Assembly (NCBI RefSeq): GCF_900108915.1
Contig: NZ_FNYH01000011.1
Span: 1 to 59,496, forward strand
Direction of reading: 5' to 3'
DNA length: 59,496 nucleotides
Source: Allopseudospirillum japonicum
Lineage (GTDB): Bacteria; Pseudomonadota; Gammaproteobacteria; Pseudomonadales; Halomonadaceae
Below are positions 46,618 to 57,464 of this stretch, one piece after another. The notes below the pieces were generated by a model. It was not told the origin of the DNA and did no database searches. It worked only from the letters and a program-made list of their open reading frames with translations. Both the position numbers and the translations under genes were made by a program. Every line of letters begins with the position of its first letter. The first letter of the stretch is position 1.

Positions 46618-46681
46618 TTGAAAATCACATCCAACAACACTATCTTGTGCCGTCAGCAACTTTAGGGACTATATATAGGGG
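46618..46681 (+). promoter_or_regulatory. nrdA promoter with NrdR-box-like sites
   Basis: TTGAAA (46618-46623), 17 bases, then TATCTT (46641-46646) form a promoter. ACACTATCTTGTGC (46637-46650) overlaps the -10 and CTATATATAG (46669-46678) lies 30 bases on, centre to centre. The second fits the core of the NrdR box; the first is two bases short of consensus. Paired NrdR boxes about three helical turns apart are standard for nrd operons. Confidence 0.5.
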
Positions 46682-46860
46682 TTTTATCCAAGTCAGTCAC
46701 TTGTGTACTTCTAGGTATATTTCTTGCTGAACAACACGCAAACATTAAGCTGATAAGCTTTACATCTTCACTTTTCTTCTTTATTCCCGCCTTGCATGGC
46801 CGCGATTTTGCGACCGTGGCAGAGGTGTTTTGACTTAATTAACTGGACCAATACGTAATT

Positions 46861-49689
46861 ATGAGCACACAGGGTACGCGCACTGAAAACAGCTTAAACG
46901 TGATTAAACGTAACGGTGATGTGGTTTGTTTCGATGCTAATAAAATCCGTGTGGCAATGAGCAAAGCCTTTATTGCCGTTGAAGGTGATCAAGCCGCCGC
47001 ATCTACGCGTATCCACGAATTAATCGCTGAATTCACCCAACAAATTCAAAGCACCTTCGAACGCCGTTTGCCTCGTGGCGGCCTGATACATATTGAAGAA
47101 GTGCAAGATCAAGTGGAGCTAACTCTGATGCGTGCCGGTGAACAAAAAGTCGCACGGACTTATGTTTTGTATCGCGAAGAACATGCACGTTTACGTGCCG
47201 CACGTGAACAAGGAATCAGTAAGCCACATCCAAGTATTAATGTGACTTATGCCGATCAAGAACGCCGCCCTTTGGATCTAGGACGCATTGAAACCCTAGT
47301 CAAAGAAGCTTGTACCGGCTTAGCAGAAGTAGAATCTACCAAAATTATCGAGTATGCCTTGCGCAACTTGTATGATGGGGTTCCTGTCGAGGAAGTGTCT
47401 ACAGCCTTGATGATGGCCGCACGCACCTTGGTAGAAAAAGAACCCAATTATACTTATGTTACTGCCCGTTTATTGCTCGATAACCTCAGACGTGAAGCCC
47501 TGAGCTTCCTCGGTCTAGCGCAGGAAGCAACCCAAGGGCAAATGCAAGACTTATATCCACAAGCTTTGGCAGCCTATCTTGATAAAGGGATCACATTAGA
47601 TCAGCTAGATAGTAAATTAGGTGAATGCTTTGATATTCCCCGTTTAGGCCAAGCTTTGCGTGCAGATCGTGATAATCAGTTCACTTATTTAGGTCTGCAA
47701 ACCCTCTATGATCGCTATTTCTTGCATCATAAAAATACCCGTTATGAGTTACCTCAGCTGATGTTTATGCGTGTGGCTATGGGGCTGGCACTTAATGAGC
47801 AAGCACCGACCGAACGCGCGATAGAGTTTTATAATCTCTTATCTAGCTTCGATTATATGGCCTCTACGCCCACCCTCTTTAATGCAGGGACTAAGCGTAG
47901 CCAGTTATCAAGCTGTTATCTCACCAGTGTACCGGATGATCTTGAAGGCATTTATGGTGCCATTCGCGATAATGCCTTGCTATCTAAATGGGCTGGTGGC
48001 CTTGGTAATGATTGGACACCTGTACGTGCCTTAGGTAGCCATATCAAAGGCACCAATGGCAAAAGCCAAGGCGTGGTACCTTTCTTAAAAGTGGTCAATG
48101 ACACCGCAGTTGCTGTCAATCAAGGTGGCAAAAGAAAAGGGGCTGTGTGTGCTTATCTAGAAACTTGGCACCTAGATATCGAAGAGTTTTTAGAGTTGCG
48201 CAAAAATACCGGAGATGATCGTCGTCGTACCCATGATATGAATACGGCGAACTGGGTACCGGATCTTTTTATGCAGCGCGTGGCTGAAGATAAGCACTGG
48301 ACTTTATTCTCACCATCAGATTGCCCAGATTTGCATGACTTGTATGGCGATGCTTTCCGTATACGTTATGAAGAATATGAGCGCCAAGCAGATCAAGGCC
48401 AATTAAGCCACTTTAAGCGTGTGAAGGCGCAAGATTTGTGGCGCAAAATGCTGTCTATGTTGTTTGAAACCGGCCACCCTTGGATCACCTTCAAAGATCC
48501 TTGTAACTTGCGTTCACCACAACAGCATCAAGGTGTGGTGCATAGCTCTAACCTCTGCACTGAAATCACCTTGAACACCAACGCAGAAGAAATCGCCGTT
48601 TGCAACCTAGGCTCGATCAATCTGGCGCAACATATTAATGCGCAAGGCCAGCTCGATGCAGATAAGCTCAAGCACAATGTGCGCACGGCTGTCCGTATGC
48701 TAGATAACGTCATTGATATTAACTATTACGCAGTACCACAAGCCCGTCTCTCTAACCTGAAACATCGCCCTGTGGGTTTAGGCATTATGGGATTCCAAGA
48801 TGCCCTCTTTAAGCAAAATCTAGCTTATGCATCTAGGGAAGCGGTTGACTTTGCTGATATTTCTATGGAGCTGCTTAGCTTTTACGCCATCGAAGCCTCA
48901 AGTGATCTTGCCGCAGAACGTGGCACTTACGCTAGCTTCCAAGGCTCCCTATGGGATCAGGGGATTTTACCTTTAGATTCCATTCGCTTGTTGCAACGAG
49001 CGCGTGGGCATGAATATCTACAAATGGATACGCAAAGCCGCCTTGATTGGTCCAGTTTGCGGGCAAAAGTCCAACAACAAGGGATGCGTAATTCTAATGT
49101 GATGGCGATTGCACCAACAGCAACGATTTCCAATATCTGTGGTGTGTCCCAATCCATTGAGCCGACGTATCAGAACCTATACGTAAAATCTAACCTTTCT
49201 GGGGAGTTCACCATTGTAAACCCTTACCTTGTGCATGAGCTAAAAGCTTTAGGTTTATGGGATGAGGTGATGGTGAATGATCTTAAATATTATGATGGCT
49301 CTTTGCAGAGTATTGAGCGGATTCCTGCCCACTTAAAGCAAAAATATGCCACTGCATTTGAAGTAGAACCACGCTGGTTAGTCGAAGCAGCTTCACGTCG
49401 ACAAAAGTGGATTGACCAAGCGCAATCGCTCAATTTGTATATTAAAGGGGTCTCTGGCAAAAAGCTGGATGTTACCTATCGCATGGCGTGGCAACTCGGC
49501 TTAAAAACCACTTATTACTTACGTGCATTAGGGGCAACTTCGGTAGAAAAATCCACAGTCAATCAAGGGAATTTAAATGCCGTAGCCGCAACAAGCGCAC
49601 CGACCTCCTCTTCCTTTGCTTTGGGTGAGGCTGCGCCTGTGCCTCAGGCGTGTTCTCTTGATAATCCAGACTGTGAAGCTTGCCAATAA
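46861..49689 (+). CDS. nrdA: Class Ia ribonucleotide reductase, large subunit
   Basis: 942 residues. Two ATP-cone domains at the N-terminus (about 12-110 and 128-222) as in Pseudomonas NrdA, the second probably the active allosteric site. Catalytic residues: the Cys in QLSSCYLTS, the Asn-Cys-Glu set in SSNLCTEITLNT, the Cys in VCNLGSINLAQ, and the C-terminal shuttle pair in NPDCEACQ. It makes deoxynucleotides together with NrdB. About 190 bases of leader precede the ATG. A hairpin separates it from nrdB. Confidence 0.97.
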   Translation: MSTQGTRTENSLNVIKRNGDVVCFDANKIRVAMSKAFIAVEGDQAAASTRIHELIAEFTQQIQSTFERRLPRGGLIHIEEVQDQVELTLMRAGEQKVARTYVLYREEHARLRAAREQGISKPHPSINVTYADQERRPLDLGRIETLVKEACTGLAEVESTKIIEYALRNLYDGVPVEEVSTALMMAARTLVEKEPNYTYVTARLLLDNLRREALSFLGLAQEATQGQMQDLYPQALAAYLDKGITLDQLDSKLGECFDIPRLGQALRADRDNQFTYLGLQTLYDRYFLHHKNTRYELPQLMFMRVAMGLALNEQAPTERAIEFYNLLSSFDYMASTPTLFNAGTKRSQLSSCYLTSVPDDLEGIYGAIRDNALLSKWAGGLGNDWTPVRALGSHIKGTNGKSQGVVPFLKVVNDTAVAVNQGGKRKGAVCAYLETWHLDIEEFLELRKNTGDDRRRTHDMNTANWVPDLFMQRVAEDKHWTLFSPSDCPDLHDLYGDAFRIRYEEYERQADQGQLSHFKRVKAQDLWRKMLSMLFETGHPWITFKDPCNLRSPQQHQGVVHSSNLCTEITLNTNAEEIAVCNLGSINLAQHINAQGQLDADKLKHNVRTAVRMLDNVIDINYYAVPQARLSNLKHRPVGLGIMGFQDALFKQNLAYASREAVDFADISMELLSFYAIEASSDLAAERGTYASFQGSLWDQGILPLDSIRLLQRARGHEYLQMDTQSRLDWSSLRAKVQQQGMRNSNVMAIAPTATISNICGVSQSIEPTYQNLYVKSNLSGEFTIVNPYLVHELKALGLWDEVMVNDLKYYDGSLQSIERIPAHLKQKYATAFEVEPRWLVEAASRRQKWIDQAQSLNLYIKGVSGKKLDVTYRMAWQLGLKTTYYLRALGATSVEKSTVNQGNLNAVAATSAPTSSSFALGEAAPVPQACSLDNPDCEACQ

Positions 49690-49702
49690 CACCTAGTGTC
49701 AT

Positions 49703-49745
49703 GCCAGAAGGTCACAGCCAATCCCCTTCTGGCGTTGTATTTTTT
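49703..49745 (+). terminator. Intrinsic terminator or attenuator between nrdA and nrdB
   Basis: GCCAGAAGG pairs perfectly with CCTTCTGGC (9 pairs), followed within a few bases by ATTTTTT. It lies inside the nrdAB operon and could reduce nrdB transcription relative to nrdA. Confidence 0.65.
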
Positions 49746-49780
49746 GTTCTTAACCTGCGGTTGATCGAGGTACTTTGATT

Positions 49781-51019
49781 ATGTCTACACTAAGCTGGGA
49801 TGACTATAATGATGAGATGGTCACATTCAGTTCGCCTAAGGTCGCACAGCCACAAGCTCACGAACCGCAAGCAACGCCAAGCCCGTCCTTAGCTGAGGTG
49901 TCCGTGACCACGCTTACAGCCAGTACACAAATGGAAAAGGCACAAGCGGCCATTGCCAATTTGGATATTGCTGCGGGTTTAGAAGAACTCGAAATGGGCG
50001 CGCAACGGATTCAAGTAGATGATAAGCGCATGATTAACTGTCGTGCAGATTTAAACCAGTTAGTGCCTTTTAAGTACGATTGGGCATGGCAAAAATATCT
50101 GGATGGCACCGCCAACCATTGGATGCCACAAGAAATTAACATGAATGCGGATATCGCTTTGTGGAAAAGCCAAGATGGTCTCACAGAGGATGAACGCCTG
50201 ATTGTGATGCGTTCTCTTGGGTATTTCTCGACGGCTGATTCTTTGGTTGCTAATAATTTAGTGCTTGCCGTATATCGTTTAATCACCAACCCAGAATGCC
50301 GCCAATACTTGCTACGCCAAGCTTTTGAAGAGGCCATCCATACACACGCCTATCAATATTGTGTTGAATCTTTAGGCATGGATGAAGGCGAAGTCTTTAA
50401 TATGTATCGCGAAGTGCCTTCAGTTGCAAAAAAATCGGCATGGAGTTTAAAACATACCCAGTCGTTATCACGTCCAGATTTCCAAACCGGCACGCCAGAA
50501 ACAGACCAAGAATTACTGCGCAATATGATTGCCTTTTATTTGGTCACAGAAGGTATTTTCTTCTATTGCGGTTTCAGCCAGATTTTATCTATGGGCCGCC
50601 GTAACAAAATGACAGGGGTTGCAGAACAGTTCCAATATATTCTGCGCGATGAGTCTATGCACCTCAATTTTGGGGTGGATATGATCAACCAAATCAAGAT
50701 CGAAAATCCGCACCTATGGACACCTGAGTTCCAGCAAGAAGTCTTACAAATGGTTTTAGAAGGCACTCAACTCGAAATTGAATACGCACGTGATACCATG
50801 CCGCGTGGTGTTTTAGGGATGAATGCAGAAATTATGCAAGAATATTTGCACTTTATTTGTAACCGCCGTTTGATGCAAATTGGTTTGGCGGAAGCCTTCC
50901 CAGGTGCGAGTAATCCCTTCCCTTGGATGTCAGAAATTATCGACTTACGTAAAGAGAAAAACTTCTTTGAAACTCGCGTGACTGAATACCAAGTCGGTGG
51001 TGCCCTCGCTTGGGATTAA
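49781..51019 (+). CDS. nrdB: Class Ia ribonucleotide reductase, small subunit
   Basis: 412 residues, longer than E. coli NrdB owing to a ~75-residue low-complexity Pro/Gln/Ala leader. Core ligands of the di-iron site are in [12 protein letters not shown] and [13 protein letters not shown]. The radical Tyr should lie in the LVAN to HAYQYC region. The start at 49781 (GAGGT 10 bases upstream) is preferred over an upstream TTG. It partners NrdA. Ends at a strong terminator. Confidence 0.96.
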   Translation: MSTLSWDDYNDEMVTFSSPKVAQPQAHEPQATPSPSLAEVSVTTLTASTQMEKAQAAIANLDIAAGLEELEMGAQRIQVDDKRMINCRADLNQLVPFKYDWAWQKYLDGTANHWMPQEINMNADIALWKSQDGLTEDERLIVMRSLGYFSTADSLVANNLVLAVYRLITNPECRQYLLRQAFEEAIHTHAYQYCVESLGMDEGEVFNMYREVPSVAKKSAWSLKHTQSLSRPDFQTGTPETDQELLRNMIAFYLVTEGIFFYCGFSQILSMGRRNKMTGVAEQFQYILRDESMHLNFGVDMINQIKIENPHLWTPEFQQEVLQMVLEGTQLEIEYARDTMPRGVLGMNAEIMQEYLHFICNRRLMQIGLAEAFPGASNPFPWMSEIIDLRKEKNFFETRVTEYQVGGALAWD

Positions 51020-51044
51020 ATAGACCGATTTAAAGCCTTTCATG

Positions 51045-51070
51045 GGGAAGCTGGCAGCTTCCCTTTTTTT
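51045..51070 (+). terminator. Strong intrinsic terminator after nrdB
   Basis: GGGAAGCT and AGCTTCCC pair perfectly around GGC, followed by seven Ts. Confidence 0.92.
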
Positions 51071-51138
51071 ATTAAATTCATCAAAAAAAGCAATACCAGC
51101 CATAGTTTTTAACTATTAATAAGATAAACAAAATCCTT

Positions 51139-52167
<1,029 letters not shown>

Positions 52168-52184
52168 TTGAAAATTAACTAAAA

Positions 52185-52218
52185 AAGGGGCAGGTTCTTA
52201 CAAAAGACCTCGCCCCTT
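52185..52218 (-). terminator. Bidirectional terminator between trxB and the cold-shock gene
   Basis: AAGGGGC/GCCCCTT plus AGGT/ACCT, with a run of six As on the left side, so the minus-strand transcript ends in a hairpin followed by Ts. Confidence 0.8.
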
Positions 52219-52240
52219 GTATCAATTTTTGCTTGATAAC

Positions 52241-52708
52241 TTACTTAACTAAACTCACATCATCCGCTTGTAACCCTTTATCATTCGTGCTGACCGTAAA
52301 ATAAACCCTTTGCCCTTCTGCTAATAACTTATAACCTGTACCACGAATCGCACGAAAATGGACAAAAACATCACCACCTTGATCACGGGTGATAAAACCA
52401 AAACCTTTATTCGCATCAAACCATTTTACTGTCCCTGTTTCGCGTTGATCGATTTCTTGCATTGGCAAAGCTAAATGTGGGCTTAACCAGTAGAAACTTA
52501 AATTAGCTAATAATAGAATCAAAAATAACAGGCTGCTCACTTTTAAATACGCTTGTACTACCCCTTCTAATGCAAATAAGGCGTCGGTACTTTTGATGGC
52601 TAATAGAGGTGTCTCTCCCGTATTTAATAACCAAAAGAGTAATACTGGGGTTGGCAAAGCCAGCAGTAAGCTAATAAGGGTACAGCGAGCAAAAACTTTC
52701 GAATTCAT
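52241..52708 (-). CDS. Membrane-anchored cold-shock domain protein
   Basis: 155 residues. Two hydrophobic segments (about 10-30 and 52-75) precede a cold-shock domain (about 90-155) with both RNA-binding motifs, [16 protein letters not shown] and DVFVHFRAI. The nucleic-acid binding domain would hang from the inner membrane into the cytosol. Such proteins are annotated in pseudomonads but their role is little known. The start at 52706-52708 has AAGAGAG upstream; a GTG two codons earlier is less likely. Confidence 0.88.
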   Translation of the reverse strand: MNSKVFARCTLISLLLALPTPVLLFWLLNTGETPLLAIKSTDALFALEGVVQAYLKVSSLLFLILLLANLSFYWLSPHLALPMQEIDQRETGTVKWFDANKGFGFITRDQGGDVFVHFRAIRGTGYKLLAEGQRVYFTVSTNDKGLQADDVSLVK

Positions 52709-52896
52709 AACCACTCTCTTCAGGTTCAGGTGCCTTAAAGATCAAAACGCTGACACTGACCAAGGCACTCTATTATTATTATTGATGCAAACCTACTTCC
52801 TATACACAGTGAGTAGTTTTTCATGCGCATTTTCTCCATACGCACCATAGCACCTCAAGCGCCCAAACTGCGATACGACTTAAGGAAGACCCTAAA

Positions 52897-53154
52897 ATGC
52901 CAAAAAATACAACAGATACCCAAGTTCACCTTTTAATACAATCACTTAGTGATCGCATCGATGAGTTAGAAATTCGTCAAAGCTTTCAAGATGATACCCT
53001 TGATCAACTCAATACTGTTCTTGTGCAACAACAAAAAGACATCTTAGCCTTGCAAAAAACCTTGCGTTTAATGGTTAAACGCCACCAAGACTTGCAGCAA
53101 GAAGTGGCGCTTTTACAACCTGAGGTTCAGGATGAGCGCCCTCCACATTACTAG
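52897..53154 (+). CDS. slyX: SlyX family protein
   Basis: 85 residues, almost wholly coiled coil (LIQSLSDRIDELEIRQSFQD and on), ending in the SlyX signature PPHY. Function unknown. Its stop lies 28 bases from the polA stop on the other strand. Confidence 0.9.
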   Translation: MPKNTTDTQVHLLIQSLSDRIDELEIRQSFQDDTLDQLNTVLVQQQKDILALQKTLRLMVKRHQDLQQEVALLQPEVQDERPPHY

Positions 53155-53181
53155 TGAGCGCTTTTGGCTGATATCAGGTGC

Positions 53182-55890
53182 CTAGTGCGCCTGATCCCAA
53201 TTAGCGCCGACACCCACATCAACGATTAAAGGCACTTTTAAAGTGGCCACGCCTTGCATACAGGTACGGATTCCTTCAATCACCGCCTTGGTATCTTGCT
53301 CGCGTACTTCAAACACCAACTCATCATGTACTTGCATTAACATCCAAGCATCAAGGTGTGGATGTGCTTGTAACCAAGCATCAACACGAATCATGGCTTT
53401 TTTAATTAGATCTGCGGCAGTCCCTTGCATGGGGGCATTAATTGCGGTGCGTTCTGCTGCTTGACGCTTGCTTGGTTGACGAATCTCTGGGACATAAAGA
53501 CGCCGCCCAAATAAAGTTTCTACATAACCTTGTTCATGTGCTTGGGCACGTATTTTCTGCATATAAGCGGCAACTTGTGGATAACGTGCAAAATAAGTAT
53601 CAATATAAGTTTGTGCTTGTTCACGTTCAATTTTTAACTGACGTGCCAAACCAAAAGCACTCATCCCATATAACAGACCAAAATTAATGGCTTTTGCGCT
53701 GCGTCTTTGTTCTGTAGTGACTTGATCAACAGGAAGCGCAAACACCTCAGCAGCGGTGGCTGTATGAACATCTTTTTGTTGATTAAAAGCAGCCAGTAAA
53801 CCTGGATCTTCTGATAAATGTGCCATAATACGTAGTTCAATTTGAGAATAATCTGCAGCAACTAAACAATAACCTTCACGAGCAATAAAAGCTTGACGAA
53901 TACGTCGACCTTCTGCAGTCCGAATTGGAATATTCTGTAAATTAGGATCAGAAGAAGATAAACGCCCCGTTGCCGTGACTGCTTGATGATAATGTGTATG
54001 TAGACGCCCCGTATTTTTATCAAGGAGTTTTGGTAATTTTTCTGTATAAGTATTTTTTAACTTAGTTAGGCTTCTATGCTCTAGCAATAGACGTGGCAAA
54101 GGGTATTCTTGCGATAATTGTTCTAAAATATCTTCTGCGGTCGACGGCTGTCCCTTAGGTGTACGTTTAATCACAGGGACTTGTAAGACTTCATATAAAA
54201 TATGTCCTAATTGTTTAGGAGAAGACAAATTAAACTCCTGCCCTGCTAGCTGATAAGCTTTTTGTTCCAGCGCTTGAATCCGTACTGCTAATTCTTGGCT
54301 TTGATCTTGCAAGGCTTGCACATCTAGGGCAACGCCTTTACGCTGCATACTTGCTAAGATGGGAATTAATGGCAACTCAATTGTACGATAAACTTCTAGT
54401 AATTGGGGCTGCTCTTTTAAGAGTGGATACAAGTAAGCATGCAAGGCCCAAGTAATTTCTGCATCTTCTGCTGCATAAGGAAAAGCTATTTCAATAGGGA
54501 TCTGCGCAAAATTTAACTGTTTTTTTCCTTTGCCAGCGATTTCTTCAAAGCGAATCGTTTTGCGCTGCAAGTAAGTGGCCGCCAAATCATCCATGTTGTG
54601 CTTAGTGAGTGTAGAATTGAGAATATAAGACTCTAATTGTGTATCTTCTATTGGACCTTCAACCCGAATACCATAGTTTTCCAACACATCTATATCATAT
54701 TTTAAATGTTGACCAATTTTTACTTTTTCTGTCGACTCTAAGTAAGGACGTAAATCCTGTAATACTTGCTGGCATGCTAATTGCGGTTTTTCTTCTAAAT
54801 GTGCAAGAGGAATATAAACACCTTCGTTTTGCTTGGTAGAAAGTGCAATGCCAACAATTTCAGCATTTTTGCTATCTAAACTTGTGGTTTCCAAATCGAT
54901 CACAAAAGCGGGTGCACTTGCTATTTCTTCTAAATAGCGGTGCCAATCCGATAACTCTTGAATACATTGATAGATAGCTTTTGTGTCTTGCGTTCCTAGC
55001 TGCTCTTCTTCTAACTCTTTGAGTAAAGAATTAAATTCAAAATCTTGGTATAATTGGCGAACTTGTTCAACATCCATTTGTGCCATCTTAAGGTTTTGCC
55101 AATCAATATCTAGATTAATATTTTCATATTCATGATAAATACGTACTAGCTCTAAAGATAAATAAGCACTTTCTTGATCTTCTTGTAACTTTTTGGCAAG
55201 ACTTTTCGCACCCCGTACAGGTATTTCTGCCACCTGATCAAGATGTGCATAAATATCTTGCAAGTGCCCAAAATGCTGAATTAATGCAAGTGCGCCTTTT
55301 TCTCCAATCCCTTTAACGCCTGGCACATTATCAGAGGTGTCTCCTTTAATAGCTAAGTAATCAACTATATATTCAGGTGATATTCCATATTTCTCTTTAA
55401 CACCTTCCGGATCAAAATAATGGTCTCTTTGATCCATGGTACGCATGTGTACCTTTTCGTTAATCAATTGGCATAGATCTTTATCACCAGAAATAATCAG
55501 CACTTGATGCCCTGCTTGGCTGGCTTGATAAGCAAGCACACCAATAACATCATCTGCTTCTACACCTTCCTGAGAAATAAGCGGCAAACCTAAAGCACGA
55601 ATACAAGCATGCAAAGGCTTTATTTGTAAAATTAAATCTGGATCCGCACTTGTACGATTTGCCTTATATTCTTTATATAATTTGTGGCGGAAATTTTCCC
55701 CTTTGGCATCAAAAACTGTAATAATAGGTACTTGAGGATAGGTTTTTTGCAAGCGTTTTAACATTTTTAATGTGCCCAGCATAGCACCTGTGGGACGTCC
55801 TTGAGAATCAATCAAAGGAGGCAGAACACTAAAAGCACGATATAAATAAGAAGAGGCATCAACTAAAATAACTGTAGGCGGCGTAGGCAT
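53182..55890 (-). CDS. polA: DNA polymerase I
   Basis: 902 residues. 5'-3' exonuclease domain (about 1-290; VFDAKGENFRHKLYKEYKAN, GDKDLCQLI, KGDTSDNVPGVKGIG), 3'-5' proofreading domain (FVIDLETTSLDSKNAEIVGI, KYDIDVL, EDAEITW), and the polymerase domain with DYSQIELRIMAHLS, the O-helix RRSAKAINFGLLYG and the metal site QVHDELVFEV. All three activities look intact. It fills gaps and removes RNA primers. Confidence 0.98.
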   Translation of the reverse strand: MPTPPTVILVDASSYLYRAFSVLPPLIDSQGRPTGAMLGTLKMLKRLQKTYPQVPIITVFDAKGENFRHKLYKEYKANRTSADPDLILQIKPLHACIRALGLPLISQEGVEADDVIGVLAYQASQAGHQVLIISGDKDLCQLINEKVHMRTMDQRDHYFDPEGVKEKYGISPEYIVDYLAIKGDTSDNVPGVKGIGEKGALALIQHFGHLQDIYAHLDQVAEIPVRGAKSLAKKLQEDQESAYLSLELVRIYHEYENINLDIDWQNLKMAQMDVEQVRQLYQDFEFNSLLKELEEEQLGTQDTKAIYQCIQELSDWHRYLEEIASAPAFVIDLETTSLDSKNAEIVGIALSTKQNEGVYIPLAHLEEKPQLACQQVLQDLRPYLESTEKVKIGQHLKYDIDVLENYGIRVEGPIEDTQLESYILNSTLTKHNMDDLAATYLQRKTIRFEEIAGKGKKQLNFAQIPIEIAFPYAAEDAEITWALHAYLYPLLKEQPQLLEVYRTIELPLIPILASMQRKGVALDVQALQDQSQELAVRIQALEQKAYQLAGQEFNLSSPKQLGHILYEVLQVPVIKRTPKGQPSTAEDILEQLSQEYPLPRLLLEHRSLTKLKNTYTEKLPKLLDKNTGRLHTHYHQAVTATGRLSSSDPNLQNIPIRTAEGRRIRQAFIAREGYCLVAADYSQIELRIMAHLSEDPGLLAAFNQQKDVHTATAAEVFALPVDQVTTEQRRSAKAINFGLLYGMSAFGLARQLKIEREQAQTYIDTYFARYPQVAAYMQKIRAQAHEQGYVETLFGRRLYVPEIRQPSKRQAAERTAINAPMQGTAADLIKKAMIRVDAWLQAHPHLDAWMLMQVHDELVFEVREQDTKAVIEGIRTCMQGVATLKVPLIVDVGVGANWDQAH

Positions 55891-56006
55891 TCGATTAACC
55901 TTATATTCATGAGATGGATTTCAACAAAAAATTAGGCTTATCATAGCAAATTTGTGCGCCTTGCCTTATTCTTAAAACCAAGTATTTATTTTTGAGGAGG
56001 TGCCAG

Positions 56007-56282
56007 ATGTCAGTCTACATTCAGCGTGCATTTGTGCTGCTAAGCTTGACACTTGCCAGTCTAGGTTATGCTAATGATTTGCCTGAAACTGAGGTACGTA
56101 TTCAACAGACTGAAAAGCAGCAGCTAGAAGAATATAAGATCAATGGGCAGATCTACGCAATCAAAGTCACCCCCAAGGTGGGGCGTCCTTATTTTCTAGT
56201 GAATGCAAAAGGTGACGGGCACTTTATTCGTCAAGAAAGAGACGTGTTACTTGTGCCCCAATGGGTACTGTTTGAGTGGTAG
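56007..56282 (+). CDS. DUF2782 periplasmic protein
   Basis: 91 residues. A Sec signal peptide (cleavage likely after YAN), then a small domain with EEYKINGQIYAIKVTPKVGR and PYFLVNAKGDG. DUF2782 genes lie beside polA in Pseudomonas too. Function unknown. Start at ATG 56007, with GAGGAGG 6 bases upstream; an in-frame TTG five codons earlier is the RBS itself. It converges on cheV with a 5-base gap. Confidence 0.88.
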   Translation: MSVYIQRAFVLLSLTLASLGYANDLPETEVRIQQTEKQQLEEYKINGQIYAIKVTPKVGRPYFLVNAKGDGHFIRQERDVLLVPQWVLFEW

Positions 56283-56287
56283 ACAAT

Positions 56288-57235
56288 TTAAGGAGAAGCC
56301 GTAGCGGCTAAAGCTTGTGCTTCTTCTTGGCAAGGCACTTCACCAAGGTGATCTAGTAGTAAACGTGTCAAATCACCTGCACAAAACTTGGCAACTAATC
56401 CATTCGCACCGACCTTCTTGGCCATATCTTGGTTAAAAGCGCCGCTTAAGGAAGTATGTAAAATAACAGGTACTTGGCGCATATTTGGCATTTCACGTAT
56501 CGTGCGCGTTAGTGTATAGCCATCCATTTGCGGCATTTCGATATCGGTGATCACAAGCGCAGGCGGTTGCGTTTGTGCGTGTTCTGCTAACCAGTCTGCA
56601 GCCTCTTGGCCATTATGACAAGCTTGTACTTGTAACCCCATGCTTTTAATACTGTTTACCAAAAACTTCAGTGCCGTTTTAGAATCATCTGCAACTAAAA
56701 TTAAGCGGTCATCGTCCAATTTAGCACCTAAAGCCGCATGTTCTGCTTGCGCCTTTAAATGCAGTTGCTCTTCCATGAACTTTTCTAGGTCGAGAATCTG
56801 TACTATGCTGTTTTCTTCAACGTACACTGCAGTTAAAAAATGATCCTTGCCAATATGACTTGGCGCATGCTTAACCTTTTGCCATTCCACATTGCGAATT
56901 CCTTCAATAGCACCGACCAAAAAACCCAGTACTTGACGGTTATATTCAGTAATGACCACATTGTGAATTGAACTTGCTGGTAAAGCGCCTTTACCAATTT
57001 TGTGACGTAAGTCAAAAACCGGTAAAGTCCCGTAATCTTGGGTGTTAAGCAATCCAAGCAGCCCAGACTGCTCATTTTTACGTCCTTGTAAACGCCCTCG
57101 CGGGATGATTTTGTTGACCTTAAACACGTTCATGCCGTATAGGTAATGATCGCCTAGGCGGAATAGCAAAACCTCAAAGCGGTTGGAGCCAGCTATTTGG
57201 GTGCGCTGATTAATCGTGTTAAACAGGCTACTCAT
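56288..57235 (-). CDS. cheV: Chemotaxis coupling protein CheV
   Basis: 315 residues: a CheW-like coupling domain (about 15-165; FEVLLFRLGDHYLYGMNVFK, GLLNTQDYGTLPVFDL) and a C-terminal receiver domain (about 178-300) with DD in LILVADDSKTA, phospho-Asp in VITDIEMPQMDG and Lys in LVAKFC. It joins chemoreceptors to CheA and adapts through phosphorylation. Good RBS AAGGAAGG. Together with the two receptor genes it supports an active chemotaxis system, though cheA and cheY are not here. Confidence 0.95.
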   Translation of the reverse strand: MSSLFNTINQRTQIAGSNRFEVLLFRLGDHYLYGMNVFKVNKIIPRGRLQGRKNEQSGLLGLLNTQDYGTLPVFDLRHKIGKGALPASSIHNVVITEYNRQVLGFLVGAIEGIRNVEWQKVKHAPSHIGKDHFLTAVYVEENSIVQILDLEKFMEEQLHLKAQAEHAALGAKLDDDRLILVADDSKTALKFLVNSIKSMGLQVQACHNGQEAADWLAEHAQTQPPALVITDIEMPQMDGYTLTRTIREMPNMRQVPVILHTSLSGAFNQDMAKKVGANGLVAKFCAGDLTRLLLDHLGEVPCQEEAQALAATASP

Positions 57236-57421
57236 AAGGCAACCTTCCTTGTAGATAGGTGCTTAGATGTGACTTAGTGCCAGACTTGTACAAATCCAGT
57301 CATTTTAAAGGTAAGCATCATTTTGCAAAAGTGATCCTTAGCAAAGTTAGCAGGAATATTGAGTATTTAACACTCATTATTTGACATTTTAACGATCACG
57401 CCTTTTTAAGCCTTAGCAAAA

Positions 57422-57450
57422 TAGCCCGAAACCCCTTGCCAATCGGGCTA
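57422..57450 (-). terminator. Terminator after the transporter-acyltransferase gene
   Basis: TAGCCCGA and TCGGGCTA pair in eight positions; the minus-strand exit is ATTTTG. It lies just beyond the gene's stop. Confidence 0.65.
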
Positions 57451-57464
57451 GAAATCGTCATACC

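Noticed and set aside
46465-46665. 66-codon frame upstream of nrdA
   Set aside because: No RBS, odd composition, and it covers the nrdA promoter and NrdR-like sites.
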